Source of the DNA: Atopsyche davidsoni
Taxonomy: Eukaryota > Arthropoda > Insecta > Trichoptera > Hydrobiosidae
Assembly: GCA_022113835.1 (NCBI GenBank)
Contig: JAILWY010000015.1
Span: forward strand, 4,288,001-4,352,000
Length of the DNA stretch: 64,000 nt
Reading direction: 5' to 3'
Made by a program: the position numbers and the translations under genes. Below, piece by piece: positions 48,201 to 60,850 of this stretch. The notes under the pieces are model-generated. The model was not told the origin of the DNA. It saw only the letters and a program-made list of their open reading frames with translations, and searched no databases. Position 1 is the stretch's first letter. Each line of letters opens with the position of its first letter.

Positions 48201-49429
48201 TTTTAAACTATTGTTTATTGTACAGATTCATGACAATTCAACAATACCATTGAAAGGCTAAAGTGGTCTATTTCGCTGTTCATATTTGTTTTTTTAATAT
48301 TTTTAATTTTGAGTATTATAATTTTAACTAGTCTGTCGTGGAAAGCAAAATACTTGTTTTTAATTGATTTTTAAATGTCAAGTCAGACAGAAATGCCGGC
48401 ATTAGAATTAAACTGAAGAAATCTTCATCAAGAGTCAACGGTATTAACCACTAGGCCAACAAATCAACTGATGCTGCTGTCTGGGTAATTACTGCTTCTG
48501 TCACTTCTTTTGTTGTATTCCCAACAATTATGTACAGTAAGATTTTTTTTGTATCATTTGTACATTCGTACAATAATAATACGTTCTTTTAAACTTTCAT
48601 AAAAAAATACCCAACCCACTAAAAAAATTATTTATAATAGTAAAATGAATATTTTATATACATATATTTTTTTAAAGCGTTGTTGCAACTTCGTTTGCAA
48701 CGCGAGCTACCACGCACCACATAAATGGGATATATTTTTTTAAATTTACTAATAAAATCACTAAACGATTCTTGATAACGTCAACTCATATTTCAATCGT
48801 TTTTTTATGTTTATCTTGCCAAAAATATCATAGAGTGTGTGCTCGGCGATATATGGTAATGGCAGTCATTTTTAATAATAGCATATCTGATCTCAAACCT
48901 TTCAGTGACGCTAATTGTGCATACTGTAGTTCTTTCTTATATGATCGCTAGAAACCCACTCAAGTTCCCAAGTATTGAGGTGAAACACTAAAGCCTTGGT
49001 GCATCCCCAAAACACCCCCCAAAAACTTCAGAAAAAAAGCCTCAGACACGCTAAAACCCTTAAATGATGTTTGAATCATTTTATCTTCATGTTTATTTCT
49101 TAAAAAATTTATTAACACATATTTTTCCATATAAAAACTCAAAAAAGACCTTCGTTCGCTATTACCTAAACCACACCTCGTAAGCCCCTTAACCTGTGCG
49201 CAAGATCAGGGGAAAGCCACATATTGTAAGCACAGCCCTACAGTTAAGAAAATATTTTTTTTATTATTATGTTGCTGTAATACAATACTAAAATATATTG
49301 TTTTCGAATATTTGGACATTGCGTTTACAAAACAACGCGACAAGAGATACACATTAAAACATAAGCTGGCGTTATCGACAATCACCCGCGGTGATTTTGT
49401 TAGTAAATTTTAAAATTAATTACAAAACA

Positions 49430-49640
49430 TGGGAGTTTTGCGCCGCTCGCGGGGTGCGACGGTGACTCGCGCTGCAAACGAAGTTGCAACAACGCCGGTG
49501 CTCTCTCTACCTGGGCGGCTACCTGGGCGGCTACCTGGGCAGGTGCGGGCCTCAGTAGACTCGGTTCCGCCGCTCACCTTTGACGTCCGCGGGGCGAAAA
49601 CACCGCGGAAAACGCCGCGAGTTCAAATTCAAATTCAGAA
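49430..49640. promoter_or_regulatory. CpG-rich island, possible promoter or UTR exon
   Basis: About 210 bp rich in CpG (CGCCGCTCGCGGGGTGCGAC; CCGCGGGGCGAAAACACCGC) in otherwise AT-rich DNA. It includes a 12-bp tandem (CTACCTGGGCGG x2 + variant) at 49508-49544. GT donor-like sites exist on both strands (GGGCAG|GTGCGG on +; TCAAAG|GTGAGC on -). It could be an internal promoter with a non-coding first exon; not coding in an obvious way. Confidence 0.3.
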
Positions 49641-49783
49641 CAGTACAATTCAAATTTCAATAATCGCGAGTTACAGTTCTAACAACGAAGAGTTTTTTTG
49701 TGTGAATTTTGCAGTGACAGTTTGTTTTGTTTTTTTTTTTTTTGATGTGGTCGTGTATGCAATGAGCGTTGATTTATAATATA

Positions 49784-49860
49784 AAGCCCTTTACACGACT
49801 CGTGGCCTTTTATTTTGGGTGTTTTTTTTATGGTCGTGTCGCAGCGTGTGTAGGGAGCTT
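49784..49860. mobile_element. Minimal MITE, CCCCCTACACACG family
   Basis: 77 bp with both ends present: AAGCCCTTTACACGACTCG on the left, and GTCGCAGCGTGTGTAGGGAG, CTT on the right. Almost no interior is left. Confidence 0.6.
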
Positions 49861-52345
49861 ATTCCAAGCAATCATATAATATTTAATAATTAGCCTGTTT
49901 CTGGTGTAACGTAAATTTTATATTTCATATTTCTGTCCATTTTGAGACTGTTTTTTTTACTGATTACTTATGTTTTAACTACGAGTATTATTATAATAGG
50001 TCTAATGACTATTTGTCCATTCAATTTGCGGTAATTGTGTAATATTTTAATGCTTGTTATCAACGCAAGTAATTTTAGAATTTTAATTATTTTCACATGT
50101 AGGTTGGACGATATTTCTTTATGTATATAATTTTGGAATGCTATTAAATTATTGGTAATTGTATGTGTCTGTCCCCTGACCTGCGCGCAGGTTGTGTGGC
50201 TTACATGTGGCTTAGGTTATAGCAACATATTATTTCCAATTGGAACTGGTTTGTAGTTTATTACTATTGACACAGCATTGTCATCTCGTGCCTTGATTTA
50301 ATATTGAGTGTCACGAGTTAAGTTGTTTGCACAAGCCGTGTCAAACAGCAAGCAGAATCGATTGCATACGATTTCACTTAAGACCCGCTTGCGGTAATAT
50401 GAAAGACCCTAATTTACCGTTAAGCAAAAATAATAAAACAGCCAAAATTCAAGTGCGACCATTAATATCAAAACCAGCTATCTCAATTTTTATAAAAAAA
50501 AATATTTCATATTCAATTATTGTCACGAAGGTTTTTTTAAGCTGTACAATATTTCGTTTTATCGATTCCAGACGATTTCGCTGAATTTTTTTTTTAAGGC
50601 AGTGTTGTAACCGACGATAGCCAAAACTCCTTGCGGCTTGATACCCAAGAAAAAAGGCATATCACCAACTGCTATCAGAACCTGTATTACAACATACTTT
50701 GTCTGATTCTTATTAAATCAATGTGTTTGTGTTACATTGAAAGAAACACAATTGTGATAATTTAAATTTTTAAAGCTTAAATTTTTGATCCAGCACTTGC
50801 TAAGAATACAATTTTGTTATTTATTTTAGACTTGCTTATTTTAATAAATATATTATAAATTGTAATTAAGATTTTACGTATTTGATACAACTGCATTCAT
50901 AGCATATTATTTTTGTGAGCTATATTTTACATTTGCATTGCTTATCCATGAAAAAAATCCTTATCCCTATTTGATTTAAATTAAAACTTAAAACTTGGAT
51001 GCAATAAAAATAACTTATTAACTTAGACGCAATAGAAGCTCATATACACTTGTTTATTTTTGGTTTTGTAAAAATTACAGAATAATTTTTTTTTGATGAT
51101 TTATTAAAAAAAAAAATAATACATTGAACAGTAAATCAATTAGATAATATTGTAGTATATCAACAATAATGTTTAAAACCGGTCGTGCTATTTTTTTAAA
51201 GAATTTTTGCATCTCTGCCGTCAGGTCACACAGGTAGAATTTCACTGCAGGTATTTACTTCAAAATGTCCATAACTGTTTATTCACATATACCGTACGGA
51301 ACATATTAAATACAATACTTCACAAGCCTTTATAACACAATCTCCCAAATTGCATAGTTGTCACGGTGCTTTATTATATACACAAAGGCTTCAACTCGTA
51401 GCATCTCACGGATCATCCAAAGCAGGACTAGATGGAGTACCATTTTATTAATAATTATGCAAACTTAATTATAGTAAATTATTATTTTAGAGGCATTTTA
51501 TTGACTCTTAATGTATAGTTTACTAATCATAATAATCGAATCGTATTATAATTATTTTTGCAAAGGTTTCTAAATTCTAAAAGAAGTATCGATTCTAGTC
51601 GATTCAATGAATTAATATTTCTAGGCTCAAAAGTTAAAACACTTTCTGGTGCCCTTGTAAGGCGAAAGCCCTGTGAATCGCTAAGCCTTTTTGACTCTTG
51701 ATATCTGTTGTTTTATGATTGAGTATTACAAATTAAACAAGAGGTATTTTTGTATTATAATATTTTACACGTTTTATTTTTAATGTGACTAGTTACACAT
51801 TCTATACTGTTGGTATATTCAACTCCTCTAAGTACCTTCTGTTCAAAATATTGAATGTATATATATATCAAACGTAATTTTACTCCTACAAGACCAAATA
51901 AAATTCCGATTTACAACACAATTATGTACAGTTTATTTTGTACGGGCAAGTGTAATGCGCCGCGTGCAGAGCAAAAAATAAATTAAAAACAAAATAACAC
52001 ATAAGTGGCTAGGATCTATTTCCCTCCCATTTAAAACCTAAATATCCGGGATCGTGAATTCGGCGATTTCGTTTTGTCCAAATGAAGGTCATTAACGCGG
52101 CCATCTTGTTTTTGAATTTAAATCTAAATTGAAATCGCCGTGCAGTAATTATGTGTATGTAGATCCTCCCCGCCGAGGCGTGACCGTTGAAGCTTCCTGT
52201 GTTGGTAAACACCGGGCACGGCCGGCTATTGGAACATACCTGTTAATTTGTTTCGCGTCTTACCTGCCGCAATCTCCCGGAAGATCTCTCAGAGACTTTT
52301 GCATATCACGACCGCAGTGCCCCGTTATTCGGGATGAGTCTAGAT

Positions 52346-53017
52346 CAGTGACTCTCAAACTCTTTTGGCCCACAGACCCCCTTTCATAGTCAAAACTTCC
52401 TCACAGACCCCCACTCATAGTCAAACTTCCCCACGGACCCCCTTTCATAGTCAAAACTTGCCCATAGACCCCCTTTCATAGTCAAAACTTGCCTACGAAC
52501 CCCTTTCATAGTCAAAACTTGCCTACGGACCCCTTTTCATAGTCAAAACTTGCCCATGGACCCCCTTTCATAGTCAAAACTTGCCTACGGACCCCTTTTC
52601 ATAGTCAAAACTTGCCCATGGAGGACCCCCTTTCATAGCCAAAACTTGCCTACGGACCCTGGGTGAAAAACTACATAAATTCATATTATAGACTAGTTGG
52701 TGCAAGTATCGACTCTATTGCGTTCCTGTATTAACCTACCTGACTCACCGCGATGCTTAATATTATTTGTATTTTATGCACCTGTCTATATTTATATTTT
52801 ACTTAGGACGTAAAAATCGTTAATAATGTATTCATTGTTATTTATTTTAACTTCCATATTAGTAAAAATGTGTCACAATTTTTTAATTTTATATTAAACC
52901 TTGCGCGGACCCCCTGACGTTGTTCAGGGACCCCCAAATCGATTTTAATTTTCTAAAAACCCCCTGAATGATCCCAGGGCCCCCTGGAGTCTGTAGGGAC
53001 CACTTTGAGAAGCACTG
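52346..53017. mobile_element. hAT-type MITE with expanded internal array (8-bp TSD)
   Basis: Ends CAGTGACTCTCAAACTC... and ...TTTGAGAAGCACTG, flanked by a perfect 8-bp duplication GTCTAGAT (52338-52345, 53018-53025), diagnostic of hAT-type insertion. No transposase. The 672-bp length, against 418 bp in the relative at 54722, is accounted for by the tandem array at 52384-52665. Confidence 0.9.
52384..52665. repeat. Nine-unit ~31-bp tandem array inside the hAT element
   Basis: Units of TCATAGTCAAAACTTGCCYA followed by YGGACCCCYTT, nine copies. The sister element has one. Alternate units share CCTACGG or CCCATGG, suggesting growth by two-unit steps. Confidence 0.93.
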
Positions 53018-53090
53018 GTCTAGATGCTTCAAGTGGCATGACAAACAAATACACATTTGTGTTTTTACTTAATTACTAGCTGTGTGTAAT

Positions 53091-53378
53091 TTCTTCTTCA
53101 GATGAAGTTGGTGACCACATCAATGAACATATTTCTATGTCCATTCATGGTTTTCTTAGGGGGATAGTGTAGCGATACTTGAGTCTTTCTACACCGCAGT
53201 TTTATATTCAAAAGAAAGGTCTGCGTATATACCATTATTATGCAATCCTTTCCTTACAAGCTCAAGCATTTAGATCTGATATTCTTTCTGCAGTAGGCTG
53301 AATAAACATTACTTCTAAAACACGTCCATTATCCTTTCACTATACACAAGCATCAGAATGGGGAGAGCGAGGAGGTGT
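53091..53378 (-). mobile_element. SINE-like retroposon
   Basis: Minus-strand copy: TTCTTCTTCAGATGAAGTTG, CACCGCAGTTTTATATTC, TTTAGATCTGATATTCTTTC, CAGAATGGGGAGAGCGAGGA. Part of the head is deleted. Confidence 0.8.
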
Positions 53379-53639
53379 ATATATATATAAAAAAAATATA
53401 TTTCTCGAGTTACAACTCGCTTTTAAAAGGCTAGATCGTGAATCTGCTCCACTTGAACTGAATTCGCAGAACAAAACGAATCAACGCAATTCTTATATTA
53501 TTAGCTTGTAATGTGATAATGATCAAATATGACTAGAAGGAATATTTTGCTCCGAAACACATGCAAAATTAAAGCTTATTAGATGTTAAGAACTTAACTG
53601 TGTTTAGGAATCTGTAAACAAAGTAAAATTTCATCATCC

Positions 53640-54010
53640 TATGATATCACAGATCTAATTGTTCGGATTGATCCTTCGCTCACTCAAGGAAAAAAGCTAC
53701 CATCCATCACGATAAATCCATATTTTTTTTATATCATAGTGAATTTAGGAATCGCTTGCAATCTCGATCCTTATTACATAATTGTAATTATATGAAATCA
53801 TAACCTACTAGTGCAGTTTTTGATTCTTACTCAGGTAAGGAAGCAACCATTCACGTCGATAAACTCTTGGTTAGCCTCATTAAAAAAATTAGGGATCTTT
53901 ATACAAAAATTGTAATCCTATGGAATCATTGATATTATAGTTTAGCTTGGGCGGGTTTTGATTCTTAATCAAGGAAAAAAGCAACCATTCATCTCGATAA
54001 ACTCAAGTTC
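53640..54010. repeat. Three-copy ~140-bp tandem repeat
   Basis: TCAAGGAAAAAAGCTACCAT (53684), TCAGGTAAGGAAGCAACCAT (53831) and TCAAGGAAAAAAGCAACCAT (53969), each followed by YCAYSWCGATAAA. Spacing 147 and 138 bp. Confidence 0.85.
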
Positions 54011-54675
54011 TTTAATACATCCATTAAACATATTTGTCATTGTATATATAACTGAGCGTTTATATTTAATGTATTTCAAAATTTTACTACAGTGATATAA
54101 AAAATGGTGGTATTTTTATTGCTTACATATTTTACTGTTCACATATTATACATTTATTTTTATTCGATTTGAATTGAATAATACCTTTTAATTTTTGCTT
54201 AATATGATTGATCGCGTTTTCACTTTTTTTAATGAATAATTTCAAATGATTTCGTATCATTTAATGCATTTAAAAAGTACTTTTGAAATCTTGACAGAAA
54301 ATCTTGAGTGTTCATATCATAAACATTATCAATACGCAACGTGATATATTTTTAATTGTGAAATGTAATTTTACTTCTGGTGAATTTTTTGTGTAAGCAG
54401 TTGCATTAAAAACGCATTATATGATTTTGAATATTAAAAAAATTACCCAGGAAAGCAGAAAATAAACTGCGATAGATTATTAATATTTTATATGTTGTAT
54501 TCCATATTTACTTAAACTGAAAAAAATAAATACTAGATCGTTCAGTACAAATATATTTAGTATTTTTTTAAAGTAAATCATAGGTTTTTGTTAGACCTGG
54601 TAAGGTAAGCAATTTACCTGTCTTTATTGAAAATGGTTGACCGCAAATGATTTTTTAATTAAACATGAATCTATC

Positions 54676-55215
54676 TTCTTCTTCACGTACCTTTCCTCGG
54701 AGAATTTTGGTGAATCTAATGCAGTGGTTCCCAAACTCTTTTGGCCCACGGACCCCTTTTCATAGTCAAAACTTTCCCACGAACCCTGGGTGAAAAACTA
54801 CATAAATGCATTATAGAAAAATTTAACTTTGATGTCTTGAGCGGTAAATGGTGGCATAAAAATAAAATATAAATTAAACAAAATATAAATATGCAAAGAA
54901 ATCTTCATCTCTCGTTATAACTTGTATTTTATGCACCTGTCTATATTTATATTTTACTTAGGACGTAAAAATCGCTAATAATGTATTCATTGTTATTTAT
55001 TTTATCTTCCATATTAATAAAAATATGTCACAATTTTTTAAATTTATTTTAAACCCTGCCTGACGTTGTTGAGGGATGAATCGATTTTACTTTTCAAATG
55101 ACCCCTTGGGGTCCGCAGAGACCACTTTGGGAACCACTGATCTAATTGAACATATATTTATATTGATTTTCACTAACTCGGTTGTACTCCCTGTTTCTAG
55201 TCTCATTTTCCTTGG
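54676..55215 (-). mobile_element. LINE 3' tail interrupted by hAT element
   Basis: CTTCTTCTTCACGTACCTTT, CGGAGAATTTTGGTGAATCTAA precedes the hAT element; ATCTAATTGAACATATATTT, then TTCACTAACTCGGTTGTACT follows it. Removing 54722-55139 and one TSD copy restores continuous LINE tail order on the minus strand. Confidence 0.85.
54722..55139. mobile_element. hAT-type MITE, single-unit form (8-bp TSD)
   Basis: CAGTGGTTCCCAAACTC... to ...TTTGGGAACCACTG, flanked by ATCTAATG (54714-54721) and ATCTAATT (55140-55147). Homologous to 52346-53017 and inserted into a LINE tail. Confidence 0.9.
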
Positions 55216-55617
55216 ATTTTATATACAAATTGGTATGAGATCATTAAGTCTCCTGTGGCGTATAAATTCAGTCTTTAGAATTCGAAGTATTCGGTATAAG
55301 TGTGTCGCTATTTTTTGTGTACATTTTGAGTTTGTTTTCATTACATTTATTGCCGTTATTATGTCATAATTAGAGCCTCTCTCAGTCCGCGAGCACATCG
55401 CGTGCGTGTTGGTCGCATTTGTACGCAACACGCGTAAAATGTCGGCAACATTCCGCTGTTGTTGAAACTCCGTTGCTTAACAACGCATCGATCCGAATTC
55501 AACGAAGCCGGCATCAAATGGTCGAACCCGAAACTTTTAACATCTTCTGTAGAGATCGCATGTCTGCCGCTAAACAATATTAAAAAAAAAAAAAAAATGA
55601 TGTATAGTATTTTTATT

Positions 55618-55942
55618 TTCTTTATCAAGTGCCTGTCCTCAAAGGAGGTTGGCGATCATTTCACTGAGCATATACTCATATTGAGCCATTTTTCATGGTT
55701 TTCTAAAGGGAAAATAGTGAAGCGGGTCCTGCTGATGCCCATTAGCATTATTATATAAACCTTTCTTTATAAAGCTTGGCGTTTATATCTGATACTATTT
55801 CTGCAGCAAGCTGCAGAAACAATAGCAAGAGCCAAAACGTTCTACCAGAGCACACTACTCCATTACCGATCCTTTACACACGCTCAGGGTACAGATGGCA
55901 GCAATGCACAAGCAACATAATGGGGAGAGCGGGGAGGAGTAT
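55618..55942 (-). mobile_element. SINE-like retroposon
   Basis: Minus-strand copy with tail TCAAGTGCCTGTCCTCAAAG, GTTGGCGATCATTTCACTGA, body TTTCTGCAGCAAGCTGCAG and head TGGGGAGAGCGGGGAGGAG. Deleted around the middle (the GTCTGCGTATTGCTG block is missing). Confidence 0.83.
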
Positions 55943-58905
55943 TTATATAAATGCTTTCAAATAGAAATCTCGAGCAGCACGTTTCTCAGTGGTAAATTAT
56001 AAAAATTCACTTTTAGTTATGATTATTTTTTTGTTTAAGTGTACGCCACTGGTACTTATAAAAACACTTTTTCTCTTGTTAAATTTCAATTTGGCACTTA
56101 CGACAGTGCGCCAATAAGCGATCGATACACCGACCGTGACAATTTGCATGCAGTTTTTTTCTCGTGAGTCTATTTTGAGCGACGTGACGTCACTGGTGTA
56201 GGTCTTTTGCGAATGTCAATCGCTTTTGTGAGAACAAAACTCCGTCCCCACTGCCTTTATTATTAACATGGATAATTAAAAAGTGAAATCCACCACCGTG
56301 TGAACGAATCTCAATGATTTTTCTAACAAGTTAAAAATAATAAGCAATTTGTAGGGAGATATGCAAGTGTTATATTGTCTGTTCTAGTTATTTGTAAAAA
56401 TATTTTTTTCTATTGTTAAAATGCTAGGATTAATTGTGAAGATTCTCTGATGTTGTTTGTATTGTTAAAATGTTTTTTTTTTTAATATGCATTGTGCATT
56501 TCAATGCACTCTTTTTATTTCGGAATTTTAACAAGGGGGCGATATTAGACACACCAGCGTGTACAGTGAAGCTTTATTTTAAAGTGACTTTACAATAAAT
56601 TTATTATTTTATTAAAAAAGATTAAAAACTGTTAGTTTTTTTACAGAAAACAAAGTAATTTTTTTTTTGTGAATACAGCTTATTTCAATATCAAAAAATA
56701 TTACTATTCTGATTCCATTAATAGTCAATTACTTACTTTACTTTTTAATTGCAAACCATTGATGGAAATTTATATTTCTTATCACGTTTACAAAAAATAT
56801 CACTGCTTATTTAATACTAAGACAATTATAGTAAGCGACCGTTACGTTTGTATTGGGATGCGATCCGGGAATTCAACAGACTTGCGCAACGATCAGGTAC
56901 TAATGTCTAAATTGGAAAAGAAATTAACTTTTTCGTGAAATTTTAAGTTCTTCGATGTCGCAACATCTCAGTTAGTGTATAATCTCCAAAAATAATAAAC
57001 TGAAATTGAAATTATATAAAAAAAATAATTACAAATTATTTGTTACAAGCGCGGAAGTAAAGTTATGAAATATCGGAGATCTTTTATTTTATCTTTGTTT
57101 TTTTTTTGTTTTTAAATAATTGTTACAAAACTGCCTATCTTTGTGAAAATAATATTTCAGGTATTTTCTGAAACAACGTTATGTAAAGATAAAAATAACA
57201 ATGCTTCCTGCAAAGGCCGTGTTAAAAATTCGCATGAAAATTTTAAATGTATACAAATTATTAATAAATAAAAATTAACCGATGGTGATATATAAATGCA
57301 TTTATATAATTAATTTATTGATTTTTAAATGTAATATGACTTCAACGCTTTTTTTTTTTTCAATAAAAAAATATTTTTTTTGTTGTTTTAGAATAAAATA
57401 TATATGTGTGTATTGATCAAATCAATAGTTTTAAAAAAATATAAAAGACAGCTAATATATAGAGTTGGAGAAATTATAAAAGTATGATATTACTAATAAT
57501 TAAATATATTTGTATTTTAACATATATATATTTTAAAAAAATATTTTTACAGCGCTCTGCTTAATATGAATTTTTTTTAAAAATGAAATATATATGATAA
57601 ATAAATTTAAAAAAACCAACTGAAAATTCGGGTGAAGCCAAACATTATGCGCTTTGGGGTGCGTTCATAACATTCCACCCCGACTTGATATACAGCCTTT
57701 GTATATCATTTAGAGTACCATTAAATAATTGAATTTGATGGTGTTATTTAATAAATAAAAAAAATATGTAGATAAAATAATTTATGCAACATTCAAATCA
57801 TACATTGCATATGAACTTGTAATATCAAAAGTATTATTGGTTTTTTATTTATTATTTTTAAAACCATTAACACTGTGCTTACATTACAATAGACGTGTTT
57901 TCAGGCTTTTGCAGCCGTTTAAATAAAACTATTGGGTGTTATGCCGCGTCAATTTTTCATTACACCCCTATGACGTTTCGCTTGGTTGATCAACCTTCTG
58001 AAAACTGGAAAACTAATCACAAGACAAGCAATACTTTGACAAAGTTGAATTAATCCATTGTATTCTGAGCTACTTCTCTCTAATCCCTTGGCTAAAATAG
58101 CTAAATTAGTTCTCTAGTTGGGCAGACTTTAATTTCTCGGGTTTTTTTTAAACATCCGTTCAACATTTCGCTTTGGAATTTCGTCGGTATTAACCCAATT
58201 TGAGAATATGCTTAACGATCTTAAGTCCACGATAACATTTCCTACACAGGCTAAGCCAGATTTCTAATTTTCTTTCATATTTTTTTTGTGTTAATACTTC
58301 CTATTGTATAAAAACTTCGATCAATGTCTACAGAGCGTTAAAGAGTTTTGTTTTTATTTTTAGATCTCCAACTCTTTGTAGACAATGCAAACGTTTCTTC
58401 TGATTGTTGTCTATTGTGATTTGACCAGTTAAATGACAGAAAGTTTGTAAAATCGAGTAATTACGAAGAATCCAATCGTTTGAAGGTAAATTTGACATCA
58501 CAATAGTGTTGAATATTTACTTTTTTTATTTACATCCTATATATAAACATTTTTCAGTATGGACCAATGCTTACAATGATTCTTTTTGTACCTTTCAATT
58601 GTAGATAGCTTTCCGAATAAGCAGCTTGATTTGTGTGATAACGTGTCAGGAGTTGAAAGCCACTTAATATAAGGTAGTCTTTCACTAGTATTTTTGCACT
58701 TATATATTTGATAAACTTTGATTTCGCCTGCTGCTACATTCTCACAGTCTTCGGGCAGATTAGTTGCGATTGGAAGTCAATTGCTCACATCATAATTGAG
58801 GCCTCTACCACGCGTGTCTCGGCACCTTAGATAGTCATCGATTTCGATGCAAATAGAAGGGATTGCATCGCACGGAGCTGGTTCGACATTCCTCGCTGCT
58901 AGAAT

Positions 58906-58990
58906 GTCAGGGCCGGAGGGACGCGTGGGCCTCTTATGGCCTCCCAGGCCCGCACTGGGGGACCTGGGCCCCGGGGAAATCACACAAGTT
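58906..58990 (+). mobile_element. hAT-type terminal sequence
   Basis: CAGGGCCGGAGGGACGCGTG, GGCCTC and a GC-rich sub-terminal GACCTGGGCCCCGGGG stretch resemble hAT ends. The opposite end was not found. Confidence 0.35.
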
Positions 58991-59112
58991 CACCCCCCCC
59001 ATCCTAAACTAGACTAATATACGATTGACAATGAAACACAAACAAGATTTCCTTTTGTTTGTTGGCGTAAGTCATACTTAAAAATTACACACACACTCAT
59101 GCGTACATACAC

Positions 59113-59139
59113 ACCCACACACACACACACACACACACG
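59113..59139. repeat. (CA)n microsatellite followed by TA-rich run
   Basis: CA dinucleotide run, followed by a short TA run around 59152-59170. Confidence 0.95.
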
Positions 59140-59935
59140 TAAATATATTTATTTATATATATATATATAATTATATTTAAGTATGCAAATGTTTTCCTGT
59201 TGCCTCTCTGCAGTTTTCCCGTTAAGACGTGTGAGTGACAACATTGCTGAAATGTCATATATTCGTGCATATTTATGAGGCATTGTCGACTCTACGCCTT
59301 ATTAGCAACCAAGACAACAAGAACTATTATCGCTTGCTCGTGGCTCGTCTAGACTGCGACGCAATAACATGTACTGAAGCCGTACAACCAGTGTTATATA
59401 CACACTAGACTTAAAAACGAATGACAAATATATCTTATTTAGTACATAGTTAGCTGCAAGGTAATATTTCTAATGTGTATTATTGATATTCATTAGATTA
59501 ATTTCTTGAAAAGTTGTGCTTACAATGTGTGTGTATTAGGTTTCACACATTGTAGTTTGCTCGGAAAGCTTCTATGTGAATCAACAATTTCACTTAATAT
59601 ACATGTAACTTTAAACTTAAACATACGAAAACCACACCTGACGCTGACGTCGGCCCCTCCCACCTGCGTCCAATTCCATTAGCAGATTCCCAGGTAAGCC
59701 ATAAACACCCGAGCAGAGCTCCAGCCGTGGCGTCTGATATCAGCTGCTGGGAGTGCCGGGGTTGTTGTCAAGGGCGCTTACAGGTCACAGGGGTTAACCA
59801 AAGTGCAGTAGAACCTCCACGTCGATTAATTAAACTCCAAATATCAAGACCATAGTAGTTGATATGCACAAATCATCATAGACAATCGTCAAATCTTAAG
59901 GCAGTTGCTTCCAGCCTTCCAGGCAGTCCATTACC

Positions 59936-60480
59936 TGGCGAAATCGTGTCATTTAATTGATTTAATTGTCACTTTATTTTTCTGTATCGAAAATTGATTT
60001 TTTTACAAAGTATTGAGAAAACGATAAATTATATTTATCTATTTTTTATTATTTAATTAACATCCATTTTCAGGGTAAAATAAAATTTTGAAGATGTTGA
60101 AAATTTGGATAAAATGACAACTTTTCAAAACCAATGTTTGTTAAAGATTTTTTATTTTTTATTTTTAAATTAATATATCGCACAAGGTTTATATTTAATC
60201 ATTTAATTCCAATTGAAAAAAAGACTTTTAAATGTTTAGGACTCTTGGAAAAGGGACATGACGAATCTCCAAATTCCTACACTTTAATCGGAAAAACACA
60301 TATTTATCATATTAATAGTAAATTTATAAGAAATAAAAATATATTCTGTTAGGAAGAAGGGATGTATCAAACTTTTTGCATTTAATTTTTTTTGATTGGT
60401 GCAGTGGATTTTTCGCAAAACGGACTAGAAAGTGATCAAGAAAACTCGATTATGGGACCTAGACCCTTAAGGTCCTAGAC
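59936..60480 (+). repeat. Unclassified interspersed repeat, copy B
   Basis: Second copy of the family at 8069-8500, opposite orientation. It runs from GGCGAAATCGTGTC to TAGACCCTTAA. An internal ORF (60134-60352, 72 codons) is broken in copy A, so it is probably not conserved coding. Confidence 0.9.
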
Positions 60481-60850
60481 CCGACTAATTCAATAAGCAC
60501 AGGTGTATTTCTTGCAAGTCATCATAAGAATTGATGGACAGTCAGTCTTTTAAAATTTTAAATAAATGATATCATTTATCCTAGAGTATCTATTCAATTG
60601 TCCTTTAAAGGTTCTAGACCTTGCCGATTCAATAAATACAAGTGCGTTTCTTACGATTCGTCATAAGTAAATTCGATGATGTCATTTTTACACTAGAATT
60701 TGTATATACAAATATTACAATTCTAAGGTTCAAGACCCAATAAATTTAATAAGCACAGGTGTAAATATAATACACCTGTACTTAAATAAATATTACGATT
60801 CATCATAACTGGTGGTCTACAGACATCTTGATAAATATAGATGTAACTAG
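60479..60850. repeat. Three-copy ~120-bp diverged tandem repeat
   Basis: Starts AAGGTCCTAGACC (60479), AAGGTTCTAGACC (60608) and AAGGTTCAAGACC (60725), each followed by ATTCAATAA.YACA.GTG and CATCATAA. The last unit contains a perfect hairpin ACAGGTGTA...TACACCTGT near 60756-60781. It directly abuts the interspersed repeat copy B. Confidence 0.8.

Noticed and set aside
55076..55369. 97-codon ORF
   Set aside because: Begins inside the hAT element's end and runs through LINE tail; composition is random-like.
59640..59820. Pogo/Tigger-like MITE end (CAGTAGAACCTCCACGTCGA)
   Set aside because: Only one end seen, no partner TIR or TA duplication established.
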